A stretch of DNA of 64,000 bases from Clostridium isatidis (GTDB taxonomy: Bacteria; Bacillota; Clostridia; Clostridiales; Clostridiaceae), in contig NZ_CP016786.1 of the NCBI RefSeq assembly GCF_002285495.1, positions 696,001 to 760,000 of the forward strand, given 5' to 3'. Below the pieces are notes generated by a model. That model saw nothing but the letters and a program-made list of their open reading frames with translations. It was not told the DNA's origin and made no database searches. The translations under genes and the position numbers were made by a program. Positions 53,179 through 62,594 of the stretch are shown in pieces; the stretch's first letter is position 1, and each line of letters begins with the position of its first letter.

Positions 53179-54414
53179 ATGAACTTTGAAGAAGTTTCCA
53201 AAAGAGATAAAGAAATATTTGAATTAATTGAAATGGAATTAAAAAGACAACAAACAGGAATAGAACTTATTGCTTCTGAAAATTTTGCTTCTAAAGCAGT
53301 AATGGAAGCTATGGGTTCATATTTAACTAACAAGTATGCTGAAGGATATCCAAGTAAAAGATATTATGGCGGATGTCATATAGTTGATCAAGTCGAAGAA
53401 TTAGCTAGAGAAAGAGCTAAAGAACTTTTTGGAGCAGAACATGCCAATGTTCAACCTCATTCAGGATCTCAAGCAAATATGGCTGTTTATATGTCGTTTC
53501 TTGAACCAGGAGATACAGTTTTAGGTATGGATTTAAGTCATGGTGGTCATTTAACTCATGGATCAGGAGTTAACTTTTCAGGAAAATTATTTAATTTTGT
53601 TTCCTACGGAGTTAATAAGGAAACAGAAACTATAGACTATAATGAAGTTAGGGAAATGGCATTAAAGCATAAGCCAAAGCTAATTGTAGCTGGAGCTAGT
53701 GCATATTCAAGAATTATAGATTTTAAGGCTTTTAGGGAAATTGCAGATGAAATAAATGCATATTTTATGGTAGATATGGCTCATATTGCTGGTCTTGTAG
53801 CAGCAGGTGAACATCCTTCACCAGTACCATATGCAGATTTTGTAACCTCTACAACTCATAAAACTTTGAGAGGACCAAGGGGAGGATTAATTCTTTGCAA
53901 GGAAAAATATGCCAAGCAAATTGATAAATCAATTTTTCCAGGAATTCAAGGAGGACCATTATTACATATAATAGCTGCTAAAGCTGTATGTTTTAATGAA
54001 GCATTAGAGCCTGGTTTTAAAGAATATATAAAACAAGTTGTTTTAAATTCAAAAACTTTAGCAAAAGAATTACAAAATCATGGGTTTAAAATAGTATCTA
54101 ATGGAACCGACAATCATTTAATATTAGTTGATTTAACTAATAAAAATATTACAGGAAAAGATGCCGAAATATTATTAGATTCTATTGGAATTACAGTAAA
54201 TAAAAATACTGTTCCAAATGAGACAAGGAAACCTTCTATAACTTCTGGAATAAGAATAGGAACTCCTGCAGTTACTACAAGAGGATTTGATACTGAAGAT
54301 ATGAAAGAAATAGCTTCAATAATAAATGATGCTTTATCTAATGAAGAAGTCGATATTCATAATTTAAGAGAAAGAGTTAATAAGTTGTGTAATAAACATC
54401 CTTTATATTTTTAA
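53179..54414 (+). CDS. glyA: Serine hydroxymethyltransferase
   Basis: 411 residues. PLP enzyme that interconverts serine and glycine with tetrahydrofolate, the main source of one-carbon units. I use the ATG at 53179 (MNFEEVSKRD): AGGGTGAT ends 4 nt before it, whereas the ATG three bases earlier is too close. Landmarks: IELIASENFASKAVMEAMGS, YAEGYPSKRYYGG, SGSQANMAVY, MDLSHGGHLTHG, VDMAHIAGLVAAG and TTTHKTLRGPRGG with the Schiff-base Lys. Confidence 0.97.
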   Translation: MNFEEVSKRDKEIFELIEMELKRQQTGIELIASENFASKAVMEAMGSYLTNKYAEGYPSKRYYGGCHIVDQVEELARERAKELFGAEHANVQPHSGSQANMAVYMSFLEPGDTVLGMDLSHGGHLTHGSGVNFSGKLFNFVSYGVNKETETIDYNEVREMALKHKPKLIVAGASAYSRIIDFKAFREIADEINAYFMVDMAHIAGLVAAGEHPSPVPYADFVTSTTHKTLRGPRGGLILCKEKYAKQIDKSIFPGIQGGPLLHIIAAKAVCFNEALEPGFKEYIKQVVLNSKTLAKELQNHGFKIVSNGTDNHLILVDLTNKNITGKDAEILLDSIGITVNKNTVPNETRKPSITSGIRIGTPAVTTRGFDTEDMKEIASIINDALSNEEVDIHNLRERVNKLCNKHPLYF

Positions 54415-54451
54415 TTAAATATTATTTAAAAAGTTTGAATATTAAGGCTAA

Positions 54452-54532
54452 ATAAAATGATATGCTTAATAAGCTAAGAGTAGTTTTGAATACTCACTAT
54501 ATGCTTATTTTACATATCATTTTTATTTTAGC
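54452..54532. terminator. Long branched hairpin after glyA
   Basis: AAAATGATATG pairs with CATATCATTTT, AATAAGC with GCTTATT and AGAGTA with TACTC, giving a stem of about 22 pairs with small internal loops. A TTTATTTT tract follows. Confidence 0.85.
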
Positions 54533-54622
54533 TAACTTATATATGAACTTTAATATAATCCCTCTGCATAATGTGAAATTTTAAAAAGTAATATATTATT
54601 ATGAAGGTTTAGGAGGGGTTTA

Positions 54623-55582
54623 ATGTCTATTAAAGAGATTAAAAATAATTTGCCGGAGGAGTTTATTGAAATATTAGAAGAGATTTATTCAAATGGGCAG
54701 TTGGACAAGATTTATTCAAGTTTTACTAATGGCAGATATACAAGTTTTAGAGTTAATAGATTAAAAGGAAATGTAAGTGAAGTTGTAAATGAACTAAATA
54801 ATAAGAAAATAAAGGCTGTAAATTGTTCTTTTATTAAAAATGCTTTTATAGCTAAAGGAGTTAAGGAAAGAACCTTAAGAAAATTAGAGATTTACAAGCA
54901 GGGTAAAATATATGTTCAAAATATATCTTCAATGCTTCCTCCTTTATTTTTAGAATTAAAAGAAAATACAACTATACTTGATATGTGTGCAGCTCCAGGA
55001 GGTAAAAGTTTGTTTATAGCTGATTTAATAAATAATAAGGCTACGATTCTAGCAAATGATATAAATGAAGTACGAAGGAAAAGATTAGAATATAATATAG
55101 AAAAACAGGGAGCCTCATCAGTTATAGTTTTAGGCACTGATGGAAGAACTATTGGTAAAAGATTAAAAAATTATTTTGATAGAATATTATTAGACGTACC
55201 TTGTAGTGGAGAAGGAATAATTACTTTAAAAAAGAATAAAAAGTATCTTTCTTGGAATATGAAAAAAATATTATCTTTTGCAAAAATGCAAAAAAAGTTA
55301 TTAGATAGCGCCTATAATGCACTAAAACCGGGTGGAATTATTGTATATTCTACTTGTACACTAAATCCATTTGAAAATGAAAATATTATAGAGTATGCAT
55401 TAGATAAATATAAGGATTTAAAATTAGATAAAATAGATTTAGAATTAAAAAATACCAGAAGAGGTTTAACTAGATATAAAGAAAAAATTTATAATAAGGA
55501 AGTCGAAAAAGCTATAAGAATAATACCAAATGAATATATGGAAGGATTTTTTGTAGCAAAATTAGTAAAAAGAAATCAGTAA
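54623..55582 (+). CDS. RsmB/NOP family RNA cytosine-5 methyltransferase
   Basis: 319 residues. An N-terminal substrate-binding region (FRVNRLKGN, then a PUA-like segment) is followed by the SAM-dependent core: LDMCAAPGGKSLFIADL (motif I), a conserved Asp in NDIN, LLDVPCSGEG with one catalytic Cys and VYSTCTLNPFENE with the second. Members place m5C on rRNA or tRNA; the exact target cannot be read here. The usual C-terminal extension of RsmF is absent. AGGAGGGGTTTA site. Confidence 0.93.
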   Translation: MSIKEIKNNLPEEFIEILEEIYSNGQLDKIYSSFTNGRYTSFRVNRLKGNVSEVVNELNNKKIKAVNCSFIKNAFIAKGVKERTLRKLEIYKQGKIYVQNISSMLPPLFLELKENTTILDMCAAPGGKSLFIADLINNKATILANDINEVRRKRLEYNIEKQGASSVIVLGTDGRTIGKRLKNYFDRILLDVPCSGEGIITLKKNKKYLSWNMKKILSFAKMQKKLLDSAYNALKPGGIIVYSTCTLNPFENENIIEYALDKYKDLKLDKIDLELKNTRRGLTRYKEKIYNKEVEKAIRIIPNEYMEGFFVAKLVKRNQ

Positions 55583-55589
55583 TAAGAAA

Positions 55590-55618
55590 TAGGTTAGGGC
55601 TATAAAAACCCTAACCTA
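55590..55618. terminator. Convergent terminator
   Basis: TAGGTTAGGG pairs perfectly with CCCTAACCTA around a short loop. It separates the methyltransferase from the convergent amidase-domain gene. Confidence 0.85.
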
Positions 55619-55625
55619 AAATATT

Positions 55626-56729
55626 TTATAAGTGTACATGTATTAAATGAAAGGTAATATTATCATTACTCCAGCCTAAGTCATAAGGAACCAAAAGTCT
55701 ATCTGTATTATGGCAGGTTACTAAAGGATACCCTTTTGAATCTAAACCAGTAACTGTTGAAACATGAGTGATTCTACCTTTTTTTTCATAGGCAACAATA
55801 TCTCCTGGACGTAGATTAAAGGCTGCTTTGTAGATTTTTGAATAAGGTCCTTTTGCTATATAAGAAGCTTTACCACTGCTTATAAGATAGTTTTTAAAGC
55901 CTTGTGCATTAAGCCATGCTTTAGTTCCTTCATTGTTTGCGTAGTTCCATACTGAATTCTTTTTAAATCCTGCTCCTTCATGCAAAATTTGTGATGCAAA
56001 GTTTGCACAATCTCCTCCGTCAGGATTATGATTTTTATATTTGCTGTTGTATTTAAATAAAAATTCCTCATCATAAGAAATACCACAATATTTATGAGCA
56101 TATTCAATAACTTTTTGAACCCTTTCATTAGGAGTATAATTAGGTTTAGTTTGAGCTAAGATGTATTGACTTATTTCATCAGATTTAATTTTCTTTTTAT
56201 TTAAAGAATCAGCAAAAGGGTCTGTATACCATTCTTTGGTAATAATATATCTATCGCCAACTTTCTTTAAATTTATATAATGATCAGTTCCAATTCTAAA
56301 AGAATTATTTACATCAGGATTATCGATATAAGAATAATTATATTTAGTTGCTACGTTACAGGTTACTCCGAAGAGATTTGGTTCTCTTTCTCTAACCTTT
56401 CTTATTTTAATTATTGAAGATATATTATTAAATTTTACTGCTTGCTTTTCAGACCAATTTATTAAGTAGTCTGTTTTTTTAACTTCATATTCATAAGCCC
56501 ATAAACTCACTTTAATATTAAGATCATAAAATTCCTTTAAATTATCATAATCAGCAGATAAAATTGTTACATTTCTTTTAGAAAATAAATCTTCCAATAA
56601 AATCTTAAATTCTTCCTTAAGTTCAGCTTTATCAGCATCTTCATAAGCATAGGATTTGGTTGTTGGTATCAGAGAGAAAATTAAAATAAACAATAAAGTG
56701 AATGAAATAAATTTATTTTTAAAATTCAC
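55626..56729 (-). CDS. Secreted protein with C-terminal amidase-type (Cys/His) domain
   Basis: About 367 residues from a GTG start at 56729, behind GGGGGACAACTA. A signal peptide (hydrophobic core about 10-25, then TTKSYAYED) is followed by a region of about 170 residues without recognised motifs. The C-terminal domain carries DGGDCANFASQILHEGAGF with the putative nucleophilic Cys, RPGDIVAYEK and the His of ITHVSTVTG. This is the pattern of the putative amidase domain (Amidase_6) of spore-formers, an NlpC/P60- or CHAP-like fold. The substrate could be a peptidoglycan stem peptide. Monocistronic. Confidence 0.87.
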   Translation of the reverse strand: MNFKNKFISFTLLFILIFSLIPTTKSYAYEDADKAELKEEFKILLEDLFSKRNVTILSADYDNLKEFYDLNIKVSLWAYEYEVKKTDYLINWSEKQAVKFNNISSIIKIRKVREREPNLFGVTCNVATKYNYSYIDNPDVNNSFRIGTDHYINLKKVGDRYIITKEWYTDPFADSLNKKKIKSDEISQYILAQTKPNYTPNERVQKVIEYAHKYCGISYDEEFLFKYNSKYKNHNPDGGDCANFASQILHEGAGFKKNSVWNYANNEGTKAWLNAQGFKNYLISSGKASYIAKGPYSKIYKAAFNLRPGDIVAYEKKGRITHVSTVTGLDSKGYPLVTCHNTDRLLVPYDLGWSNDNITFHLIHVHL

Positions 56730-56880
56730 TAGTTGTCCCCCTTTCACAAGATTTAATATTAGTTTGTACATTTAATAATATTTTTATCTAAATCTTAAAA
56801 ATAATTTCAAGGATATTTATAACAAGATTTTTATGTTAGTCATATATTGAAATATTAAAAGATTGTATGATGAGGAGTTT

Positions 56881-57798
56881 ATGAAAAATTTATCTAAAGT
56901 ATATAAAGAAGCAGCAGAAATAAAATTTGATTATAAAGATAATTTAGTTTTTATTTCAGATGTTCATAGAGGAGATGGAACGATTTTTGATTCTTTTATA
57001 CAAAATAAAAATATTTATAAAACTGCCTTAGCTTATTATTATAAAAGAAATTTTACTTATGTTGAAAATGGAGATGGAGATGAGCTGTGGAAAAATAAGG
57101 ATTTTTCTGAAATAGCTTATTCTTATAATGATATATTTAAAATTCTAAATAAATTTAAAGAAGAAAATAGAATTTATATAATTTATGGAAATCATGATAT
57201 AATAAAAAGCGAAGAAAATTTTTATATAAGTCAATACAAGATTTTAAAGAAATGGGGCCGCCATTATGGAAAGGAGTTCTTAAGTTTTATTAAGGATTTA
57301 ACCTTCTATGAGGGAATAAAGTTTAAGTTCACTCCAATAAATGAAGTTATTTTTGTCTTTCATGGACACCAACTTGATACAATGAATTCGAGATATTGGA
57401 AATTATCAAGATTTTTAGTAAGATATCCTTGGAAATTTCTAAATGGAATTGCAGGTTTTAAGGATCCTACTAGTCCTGCCAAAAACAATAAAAAGGGGAG
57501 TAAGATAGATAAAAAATTAGAAAAATTGGCAGAAGAGAATAATATAATGATAATTTGTGGACATACTCACAATAGCAGAATGCCTAAAACTACAGAAACA
57601 GCTTATTTTAACGATGGCTGTTGTGTTCTACCTTATGCAATGACGGCTATAGAAATTGAAGAAGGAAAAATATCTTTAGTAAAATGGATTATTGAAACAG
57701 ATGAAGCAGGAATTCTTAGAGTGGTAAGAAGGAAAATATATGGACCTAAGAATTTAGAAACTTATTTTATGAAAATAAAAAATAAAGGAGAAAAATAA
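56881..57798 (+). CDS. Metallophosphoesterase
   Basis: About 305 residues; start at 56881 (MKNLSKVYKE) behind GAGGAG; an upstream in-frame TTG lacks a site. Calcineurin-like core: FISDVHRGDG, NGDGDELW, YGNHDII, VFHGHQLD and CGHTHNSRM, so all five metal-binding blocks are there. Resembles UDP-diacylglucosamine pyrophosphohydrolase-like and Ser/Thr phosphatase-like families; the substrate is not known. Its TAA overlaps the ATG of the next gene (TAATG), giving coupled translation. Confidence 0.9.
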   Translation: MKNLSKVYKEAAEIKFDYKDNLVFISDVHRGDGTIFDSFIQNKNIYKTALAYYYKRNFTYVENGDGDELWKNKDFSEIAYSYNDIFKILNKFKEENRIYIIYGNHDIIKSEENFYISQYKILKKWGRHYGKEFLSFIKDLTFYEGIKFKFTPINEVIFVFHGHQLDTMNSRYWKLSRFLVRYPWKFLNGIAGFKDPTSPAKNNKKGSKIDKKLEKLAEENNIMIICGHTHNSRMPKTTETAYFNDGCCVLPYAMTAIEIEEGKISLVKWIIETDEAGILRVVRRKIYGPKNLETYFMKIKNKGEK

Positions 57799-58733
57799 TG
57801 AATTCAATAGATTTACATTGTGATACAGCCATTAGATTATTATATGAAAATTTAGAGTTAAGAGATAGTATATGTAAAGTAGATATAAATAAATTAAAAA
57901 AAGCAGGGGCTTTAGCTCAGGTTTTTGCTCACTTTGTAGAGTTAAATTTAGTAGAAAATCCCTATGAAGAATTTAAGAAAATCAATAAAAAATTAATGGA
58001 GGAAATTGAGAAAAATTCTGATGAAATTGAAGTTGTTACTAATTTAGATGAAATGTACAAAGCAAAAGCAAATAGTAAAATAGGAGCTTTTTTGTCTATA
58101 GAAGAAGGAGAAGTTTTAGAAGGAAAAATTGAAAGACTAAAAGAGGTTTATGATTTAGGAATAAGATTTATTACCTTAACCTGGAATTTTGAAAATACTA
58201 TAGGATATCCTAATATTAATTTTAAATATAAAGATAGAGGATTAAAGGATAAAGGAAAAGAATTAGTTCTTGAAATGGAGAAGCTTGGAATAATTCCAGA
58301 TTGTTCTCATTTATCGGATGCTGGTTTTTATGATTTAATTGATATATGCAAAAAGCCATTTGTAGCAACCCATTCTAATGCAAGAGCAATAACTAATCAT
58401 CCAAGAAATTTAACAGATGATATGATAATAAAGCTAGCGAATAAAGGTGGCATAATGGGTCTTAATTTTTGTTCTGCTTTCTTAGGTGAAGCAAAAGTTT
58501 CTACTATAGAATCTATGTTGGCCCATTTGAAACATATAAGAAATATTGGAGGAATTGATGTTATTGCTTTAGGAACTGACTATGATGGGATAGAAAATGA
58601 AGTTGAAATAAAGGATATAGGAGATATAGGTATATTAAGAGATATATTATTGAAAGAAAAATTTACGAATACAGAAATTGATAAAATATTTTATAAAAAT
58701 GTAGAAAGAATGATTAAAGAGTGTTTAAAATAG
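57798..58733 (+). CDS. Membrane dipeptidase, peptidase M19 family
   Basis: 311 residues. Zinc-dependent dipeptidase of the renal type. Metal ligands in IDLHCDTAIRLL (HxD), the bridging Glu in LSIEEGEVL, His in PDCSHLSD and THSNARAI, plus the Asp in LGTDYDGIE. HSNARAITNHPRNLTDDM is the family signature. It acts on dipeptides with either stereochemistry at the C-terminal residue. Middle gene of a tight three-gene operon. Confidence 0.93.
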   Translation: MNSIDLHCDTAIRLLYENLELRDSICKVDINKLKKAGALAQVFAHFVELNLVENPYEEFKKINKKLMEEIEKNSDEIEVVTNLDEMYKAKANSKIGAFLSIEEGEVLEGKIERLKEVYDLGIRFITLTWNFENTIGYPNINFKYKDRGLKDKGKELVLEMEKLGIIPDCSHLSDAGFYDLIDICKKPFVATHSNARAITNHPRNLTDDMIIKLANKGGIMGLNFCSAFLGEAKVSTIESMLAHLKHIRNIGGIDVIALGTDYDGIENEVEIKDIGDIGILRDILLKEKFTNTEIDKIFYKNVERMIKECLK

Positions 58734-58744
58734 TAGGTGATAAA

Positions 58745-59488
58745 ATGGTAAACTTACAAGGCAAAGTAGCTTTAGTTACAGGGGCTTCTAGGGGTATAGG
58801 TAAAGCTATTGCTTTAGAATTAGCAAAGTCTGGAGCAACTGTTGTAATTAATTATTCAAAGGATGATAATGGAGCAGAAACAACTTTAGCAGAAATTATC
58901 GCTATTGGAGGATATGGGAAACTTATAAAAGGAAATATTGGAGATGCTAAAAGAGCAAAAAAAATAATAGATTTTGTTATTCAGGACTTTGGAAAAATAG
59001 ATATTTTAGTTAATAATGCTGGAATATCTATTGTGGGATTATTTATGGATTCCACAGAAGAAGAGATAAGCAATATAATAAGTACTAATCTTTTGGGGGC
59101 GATTTATTTAAGCAAGTATGCATTACCTCATATGATTAAAAGAGGTTATGGAAACATAATAAATATTTCTTCAATGTGGGGAGAAGTCGGAGCTTCTTGT
59201 GAAGTTTTATATTCTACTACAAAGGGAGGAATAAATCTATTCACTAAATCTTTAGCTAAAGAAGTTGCTCCTATGGGTGTTAGAGTGAATGCAATTGCAC
59301 CAGGAGCTATAAATACTGAAATGAATTCTTTTTTAAGTGAAGAAGATAAATTAGAATTAGAAAGGGAAATACCAGTAGGAAGATTTGGGGAAACAAAAGA
59401 AATAGCAAAAGCAGTTTTATTTTTATGTAATGATGAGTGTAAATATCTGACGGGACAGGTAATTAGAGTAGATGGAGGGATGATTTAA
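58745..59488 (+). CDS. SDR family oxidoreductase (3-oxoacyl-ACP reductase-like)
   Basis: About 247 residues, start at 58745 behind AGGTGATAAA. Classical short-chain dehydrogenase: TGASRGIGKA cofactor loop, NNAG (about 84-87), catalytic Ser in INISSM, and YSTTKGG with the Tyr and Lys. RVDGGMI at the C-terminus. Similar to FabG, but isolated from other fatty acid genes; the true substrate is unknown. The shift from DNA-neutral context suggests a peptide or sugar role with the preceding dipeptidase, but that is weak. Confidence 0.9.
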   Translation: MVNLQGKVALVTGASRGIGKAIALELAKSGATVVINYSKDDNGAETTLAEIIAIGGYGKLIKGNIGDAKRAKKIIDFVIQDFGKIDILVNNAGISIVGLFMDSTEEEISNIISTNLLGAIYLSKYALPHMIKRGYGNIINISSMWGEVGASCEVLYSTTKGGINLFTKSLAKEVAPMGVRVNAIAPGAINTEMNSFLSEEDKLELEREIPVGRFGETKEIAKAVLFLCNDECKYLTGQVIRVDGGMI

Positions 59489-59578
59489 AAGTAGTAAGTA
59501 CTATTAATTTATAATGTAAAATTATAATTAAGCTTTAAACTACTTAAAAGTTCTAAAATTTATAAATAGTGTTAATAT

Positions 59579-59613
59579 AAAAAGCTTTCAATTCAAATAA
59601 TTGAAAGCTTTTA
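59579..59613. terminator. Convergent terminator
   Basis: AAAAGCTTTCAATT pairs perfectly with AATTGAAAGCTTTT around a 5-nt loop. It serves the SDR operon and the convergent VanZ-like gene. Confidence 0.9.
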
Positions 59614-59615
59614 TA

Positions 59616-60050
59616 TTATATGGTTTGTCCTTTTTTGCCTCTTTTATATTTCTTAGTTTTTAAATTTTTATATGTTTTCTTAATAAAATGAATTAATAAT
59701 CGTATAAATATGTAAATAGAGAATACATATATAAAGCCATATAATCCATAAGCTATATCAGCAAATTCCATATTTCCTCTATTAGTTAATTTTTGCTGTA
59801 TTTCTATAGCAAAGACTATAACTACCATAACTGTTATAGTATAAATGAAAGATATTGCTGTTATGCTATATTTTGAAAGCCATTTAAATAAAACTTGGGT
59901 AAAAGCAAAGATTGCCATACCAACTATTGCCATAAAGATAAAATGCAGCTGCTTATCATTTAAAGAATATCCGCCCACATTAATAAAATCTAATACTGCA
60001 TCATGTAAATCATTTATAAAGTTTGCTGTTAGTTTTAATAATTTTACCAT
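59616..60050 (-). CDS. VanZ-like small membrane protein
   Basis: About 144 residues; start at 60050 (MVKLLKLTAN) behind GGGGGATGATAAA. Four membrane segments. The spaced motifs DKQLHFIFMAIVGM and EIQQKLTNRGNMEFADIAYGLYG match the VanZ pattern (DK..HF..., E..Q....R..d..D...N..G). VanZ-type proteins confer low-level glycopeptide resistance or have unknown roles; no function can be assigned here. The C-terminus is Lys-rich. Confidence 0.72.
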   Translation of the reverse strand: MVKLLKLTANFINDLHDAVLDFINVGGYSLNDKQLHFIFMAIVGMAIFAFTQVLFKWLSKYSITAISFIYTITVMVVIVFAIEIQQKLTNRGNMEFADIAYGLYGFIYVFSIYIFIRLLIHFIKKTYKNLKTKKYKRGKKGQTI

Positions 60051-60233
60051 TTTATCATCCCCCAAGATATTTTATGTGTTATTATATCATTAAATAAAAT
60101 ATTTGCCAAATACAAGGTATCGTAAGATTAGGTTTACATAATGAAATAAATTGGTTATAGTTTAAATACTAGAAAAAATTTATAAAGAGAGTATATTAAT
60201 TAAAATTACTCATAAAGAGAAAGGAATTAAAAT

Positions 60234-62420
60234 ATGGGAAAATCACTAGTACTAGCGGAAAAGCCTTCTGTTGGTAGAGATTTAGCAAAGGTTTTGAAAT
60301 GTAATCAAAATAAAAGAACATATATAGAAGGAAATAAATATATTGTTACTTGGGCTCTTGGGCATTTAGTAGGCCTTCAAGATCCTGAAGCTTATGATGA
60401 TAAATATAAAAGTTGGTCAATGGAAACTCTTCCAATGCTTCCAAAGAACATGAAACTTACTGTTTTGAAAAAGACTTCAAAACAGTTTTATGAAGTAAAA
60501 AAATTATTAAATAGAAATGATGTAGATGAAATAATTATTGCAACAGATGCAGGTCGTGAGGGTGAACTTGTAGCAAGGTGGATAATAGAAAAAGCTGGAG
60601 TAAAAAAGAAACCAATAAAAAGACTTTGGATTTCTTCCCAAACAAATAAAGCCATATTAGAAGGTTTTAAAAAGTTAAAGGATGGAAGAGAATATAATAA
60701 TTTATATAAGGCGGCAGTATGCAGGGCGGAAGCTGACTGGATAGTAGGACTTAATGCAACTAGGGCTTTAACTTGTAAATATAATGCCCAATTATCTGCT
60801 GGAAGAGTTCAATCTCCAACCCTGGCTATGATAGTTGATAGGGAAGAAGAAATTAAAAACTTTAAACCAGAAGACTATTATACTTTAAATGTTAAAGGAA
60901 ATAATTTTACATTAAATTGGGTAAATAATAAAGGCAACTCTTCAATATTTAATAAGGAATTTGCTGATTCCTTAGCGGCTAAAGTTAAAGGTCATGATGG
61001 TGAAGTAGTTGATATAACTAAGTCAAATAAAAAGAAATATTCACCTGCCCTTTATGATTTAACTGAACTTCAAAGAGATGCAAATAAATTTTGGGGATAT
61101 TCTGCAAAACAAACTCTTAATATTATGCAAAGGCTTTATGAAAATCATAAATTATTAACTTACCCAAGAACAGATTCAAGATATATTAGTTCGGATATTG
61201 TTCCAACAATTCCTGAAAGGCTAAAGGCTATTGGAATAGGTGAATATAGAATTTATGCTGAAAAATTACTTAAGGAAGGGGTAAAGGCAAACAAAAACTT
61301 TGTTGATAACAGCAAAGTAAGTGATCACCATGCTATAATTCCTACAGAAGAAAGAGGAAATACAGCTAACTTAAGTAGTGAGGAGAGACATATTTATGAT
61401 TTAGTAGTAAAGAGATTTTTAAGTGTAATGCTTCCTCCCTATGAATATGAACAAACTAATTTAAAGGTATTAGTAAATGGAGAAACATTTACTGCCAAAG
61501 GCAATATTACTAAAAATAAGGGCTGGAAAAAGTTATATGAAAAAGATAATTTAAATGAAGTGGAAAACAGCCAGGAGCTTCCTACTTTAAATAAGGGTGA
61601 TAAGATTAAAATTTTACAAGTTAATTTAGTTAAAAAGCAAACTACACCTCCAGCAAGGTTTGATGAAGCAACCCTTCTATCAGCTATGGAAAATCCAAAT
61701 AAATATATTGCAGTTTCAAAGGACGCAGCTAAAACACTAAATGAAACTGGAGGCCTTGGAACAGTTGCAACTAGAGCTGATATTATTGAAAAATTATTTA
61801 ATTCCTTTGTTATAGAGAAGAGAGGCAAGGAAATAGTTCCAACTTCAAAGGGAAAACAGTTGATAGAATTAGTACCAGCAGAGTTAAAATCACCACTATT
61901 AACGGCAAAATGGGAAAATAAATTAGATAAAATAAGCAAAGGAAAAGAAGACCCAAGTACTTTTATAAAGGAAATGAGAAATTATGCCATTGCCTTAGTG
62001 GAAGCAATAAAACAAGAAAATAGCAAATTTATTCACGATAACCAAACGGGAAGGAAGTGCCCTAACTGCAGTAAATATCTCCTTGAAGTTAAGGGGAAAA
62101 ATAGCAGAATGCTTGTGTGTCAGGATAGAGAATGTGGCTATAAGGAAAACTTGGCTAGATTTACAAATGTTAGATGTCCTGAATGTAAGAAAAAGCTTGA
62201 ACTTAGAGGAGAAGGGGAAGCTAAGATATATGTTTGTGTAGGAGCTACTTGTAATTTTAGAGAAAAAGCATCGCAGTTTGAAAAAAGATTTGATAAGAAT
62301 GATAAAGTGAATAAAAAGGAAGTTAATAAGATAATAAGGAAAATAAAAAAGGAAGCAGAAGAATTTAATAACAATCCTTTTGCTTCTTTACTTGGTAATT
62401 TAAATTTAGAAGATAAATAA
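60234..62420 (+). CDS. topB: DNA topoisomerase III (type IA)
   Basis: 728 residues. The toprim domain contains VLAEKPSVGRDLA and IIATDAGREGE. The nucleophile is Tyr310 in LLTYPRTDSRY. Other blocks are QLSAGRVQSPTLAMI, SDHHAIIPTE and PARFDEATLLSAME. Two C-terminal zinc ribbon-type motifs follow (CPNCSKYL...CQDREC and CPECKKKLE...CVGATC). It decatenates DNA and resolves recombination intermediates. A poorly defined GAGAAAGGAATTAAA site precedes the ATG. Monocistronic. Confidence 0.96.
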   Translation: MGKSLVLAEKPSVGRDLAKVLKCNQNKRTYIEGNKYIVTWALGHLVGLQDPEAYDDKYKSWSMETLPMLPKNMKLTVLKKTSKQFYEVKKLLNRNDVDEIIIATDAGREGELVARWIIEKAGVKKKPIKRLWISSQTNKAILEGFKKLKDGREYNNLYKAAVCRAEADWIVGLNATRALTCKYNAQLSAGRVQSPTLAMIVDREEEIKNFKPEDYYTLNVKGNNFTLNWVNNKGNSSIFNKEFADSLAAKVKGHDGEVVDITKSNKKKYSPALYDLTELQRDANKFWGYSAKQTLNIMQRLYENHKLLTYPRTDSRYISSDIVPTIPERLKAIGIGEYRIYAEKLLKEGVKANKNFVDNSKVSDHHAIIPTEERGNTANLSSEERHIYDLVVKRFLSVMLPPYEYEQTNLKVLVNGETFTAKGNITKNKGWKKLYEKDNLNEVENSQELPTLNKGDKIKILQVNLVKKQTTPPARFDEATLLSAMENPNKYIAVSKDAAKTLNETGGLGTVATRADIIEKLFNSFVIEKRGKEIVPTSKGKQLIELVPAELKSPLLTAKWENKLDKISKGKEDPSTFIKEMRNYAIALVEAIKQENSKFIHDNQTGRKCPNCSKYLLEVKGKNSRMLVCQDRECGYKENLARFTNVRCPECKKKLELRGEGEAKIYVCVGATCNFREKASQFEKRFDKNDKVNKKEVNKIIRKIKKEAEEFNNNPFASLLGNLNLEDK

Positions 62421-62426
62421 ATATTA

Positions 62427-62479
62427 AAAGATATGGAATGTATAGTGTAATATAAACACTAATTCCGTATCTTTGTATT
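62427..62479 (+). terminator. Terminator after topB
   Basis: AAAGATATGGAAT pairs with ATTCCGTATCTTT (one mismatch), and inside it TAGTGT pairs with AACACTA. A T-rich stretch follows. Confidence 0.85.
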
Positions 62480-62508
62480 TTTGAAGAAATATTAAAAAAT
62501 ACAACGTA

Positions 62509-62525
62509 TTAACCATATTGGTTAA
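62509..62525 (+). promoter_or_regulatory. Candidate operator palindrome
   Basis: TTAACCA and TGGTTAA form a perfect inverted repeat around TAT. It lies just upstream of a TATAAT (62534-62539) and about 70 nt before a small gene. A regulator-binding site is possible, but nothing else supports it. Confidence 0.35.
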
Positions 62526-62594
62526 AATTGTATTATAATATATTTATAGTATTCTATGAGGATTAAAAATAAATTTAAAAGGGGATTGAAATTT

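Noticed and set aside
59616..60050. Assignment of the membrane protein as a true VanZ resistance determinant
   Set aside because: Only spaced motifs match and no van genes are near, so I kept VanZ-like without a resistance claim.
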